From assembly GCA_015711775.1 (NCBI GenBank), contig JACVJB010000036.1, positions 1 to 7,133 of the forward strand: a stretch of DNA of 7,133 nucleotides. Direction: 5' to 3'. The notes beneath the pieces were generated by a model, which did not search any database, was not told where the DNA came from, and was given only the letters and a program-made list of their open reading frames with translations. The first letter of the stretch is position 1; each line of letters opens with the position of its first letter. Origin of the DNA: Actinomycetota bacterium. GTDB lineage: Bacteria; Actinomycetota; Humimicrobiia; Humimicrobiales; Humimicrobiaceae. The position numbers and the translations under genes are program-made. This document shows positions 6,282 through 7,133 of this stretch, in pieces.

Positions 6282-7133
6282 TTAGCTGTTGGCTCCACTC
6301 AGGGGATACGTCCCGTATTCTTTTGCTGTTTCGTACATTGCAAAAAAATTCTCTACAGCTACATCTGACTGAAAATGATTTGCAGGGCCCAATATATAAC
6401 CTCCACCCCAGCCAAAGTCATGTATCCTTTTCTTAGTTTCAGTTATTGTATCTTCAACACTTCCGCAAAGTGAACGCTGAATATCTATGCCTCCATGAAA
6501 AACAATATCTTTTCCGAATTCTTTTTTAAGTTTATCGGACTCCATATCCCTGGCAAGCGGCTGCAGCCCGCTAATTATATCTATCCCCATATCGATAAAA
6601 TCAGGCATGAATTCTTTAATTGAACCGCAGGAATGAAGGTATATTTTCGCATTGGGAGCAGCTTTTTTTACTTCGGTTATAACTCTTTTCATGGGTTCTT
6701 TTAAAAATTTTGCAAAAAGCTCTTTTGATATAAGAGGCCTGTCCTGCATGCCAAAATCACTTTCAAACTCAATCCATGTAAGATATTCTGATACAGGGCT
6801 TATAAAAAAGAGGTAAAAGTCTGTGAAAATATCTGCAAGTTTATCAAGCAAGCATACCGCAAGTTCAGGATTTAAGTAAAGGTCTGTAAAGAAATTTTCA
6901 GTGCCCCTTAAGTACTCGTAATATTCCTTTAAAAACCCGGATATGGGGCCAGTAGTTGTTATTGCGTATTCGGTATTTTTATGCCAGTTGCCTGCCTGCT
7001 CCCTCAGTCCTTTTATCCTGCCAAAGTCGGCTATATTGGGCCCTTTATATTTTTTTATGTCAGAAACATCTGCATCAGCAAGTGGATGGTATGAGATAAA
7101 GCTATATGAGCCTTTCATGACATGCCCTATTCC
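6282..7133 (-). CDS. UroD/MtaA-like (corrinoid methyltransferase-type) protein, 5' end beyond window
   Basis: The first ATG inside the window (7118) is internal. The frame is open above it to the edge (GIGH-V-M), matching the DEWGIGxxxxGxYxxxxxHPLADA segment found about 80-100 residues into UroD-like proteins. About 283 codons are visible and roughly 80-90 N-terminal residues are missing. Landmarks, numbered from the Met at 7118, are HPLADADVSDIKKYKGPN (11-28), FESDFGMQDRPLISKELF (118-135), the zinc-type IYLHSCGSIKEF (159-170), FHGGIDIQ (207-214) and GGGYILGPANHFQSDVAVEN (238-257). His162-x-Cys164-Gly matches the first two zinc ligands of MtaA/MtbA methyltransferases, but the third position reads Asn247 in PAN, where MtaA has Cys. 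It differs strongly from the intact UroD-like protein downstream, so the two are distant paralogues. The C-terminus has an extra PLSGANS tail that ends at the junction with the permease remnant. A methyl-transfer role is plausible but no corrinoid protein is visible. Confidence 0.85.
   Translation of the reverse strand, partial: GIGHVMKGSYSFISYHPLADADVSDIKKYKGPNIADFGRIKGLREQAGNWHKNTEYAITTTGPISGFLKEYYEYLRGTENFFTDLYLNPELAVCLLDKLADIFTDFYLFFISPVSEYLTWIEFESDFGMQDRPLISKELFAKFLKEPMKRVITEVKKAAPNAKIYLHSCGSIKEFMPDFIDMGIDIISGLQPLARDMESDKLKKEFGKDIVFHGGIDIQRSLCGSVEDTITETKKRIHDFGWGGGYILGPANHFQSDVAVENFFAMYETAKEYGTYPLSGANS

Noticed and set aside
7116..7118. ATG as the true start of the right-hand UroD-like gene
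   Set aside because: The frame stays open above it to the window edge and the sequence before it (GIGHV) fits the family interior, so the gene continues outside the window and this Met is internal.
6159..7133. Stop-codon readthrough producing a UroD-like protein with a permease tail
   Set aside because: A cytosolic UroD fold with a lone permease helix makes little functional sense, and no readthrough context or stimulatory structure is apparent after the TAA.

Overview
All recognisable genes in this 7.1 kb window lie on the minus strand, so transcription runs from high to low coordinates. The DNA is bacterial and AT-leaning, with tight operon spacing. Purine-rich Shine-Dalgarno sequences are seen before most genes, and AGG (Arg) and ATA (Ile) codons are frequent. 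This suggests a low-to-moderate GC, probably anaerobic or fermentative bacterium. I cannot place it in a phylum from the sequence alone.

Region A (7133 to about 1757) is a carbohydrate-catabolism cluster. In transcription order it holds: the 3' part of a uroporphyrinogen decarboxylase (UroD)/MtaA-like gene that runs off the right edge; a short in-frame remnant of the C-terminus of an RbsC-type ABC sugar permease; an intact FGGY-family sugar kinase; a second, intact UroD/MtaA-like gene; a class II aldolase/L-ribulose-5-phosphate 4-epimerase-family protein; a UlaE-type L-xylulose-5-phosphate 3-epimerase; and a remnant of the C-terminus of a third UroD/MtaA-like protein. The simplest reading of the sugar enzymes is uptake, phosphorylation of a pentulose such as L-xylulose, 3-epimerisation to L-ribulose 5-phosphate, then 4-epimerisation to D-xylulose 5-phosphate or aldol cleavage. 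The UroD-like proteins do not fit a textbook pentose pathway. Together with the kinase and epimerases they are the most interesting part of the window. They could be methyltransferases acting on a methylated or otherwise decorated sugar, or UroD-fold enzymes with a new role.

Region B (1756 to 1643) is an AT-rich intergenic stretch with an imperfect inverted repeat. It is the likely boundary between two transcription units.

Region C (1642 to 1) encodes the alpha and beta subunits of a thiamine-diphosphate-dependent E1 component of the acetoin/pyruvate dehydrogenase type. The beta gene is cut by the left edge. No E2 or E3 gene is visible. These two genes use ATA for about four fifths of isoleucines by hand count, unlike the kinase and the intact UroD-like gene, which hints at a separate history.

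The two gene remnants are the main structural oddity. Each is open without a mutation, each lies directly downstream of an intact gene, and each is in the same reading frame as that gene's stop codon. They suggest that the cluster has been reshuffled by deletion or cassette replacement.
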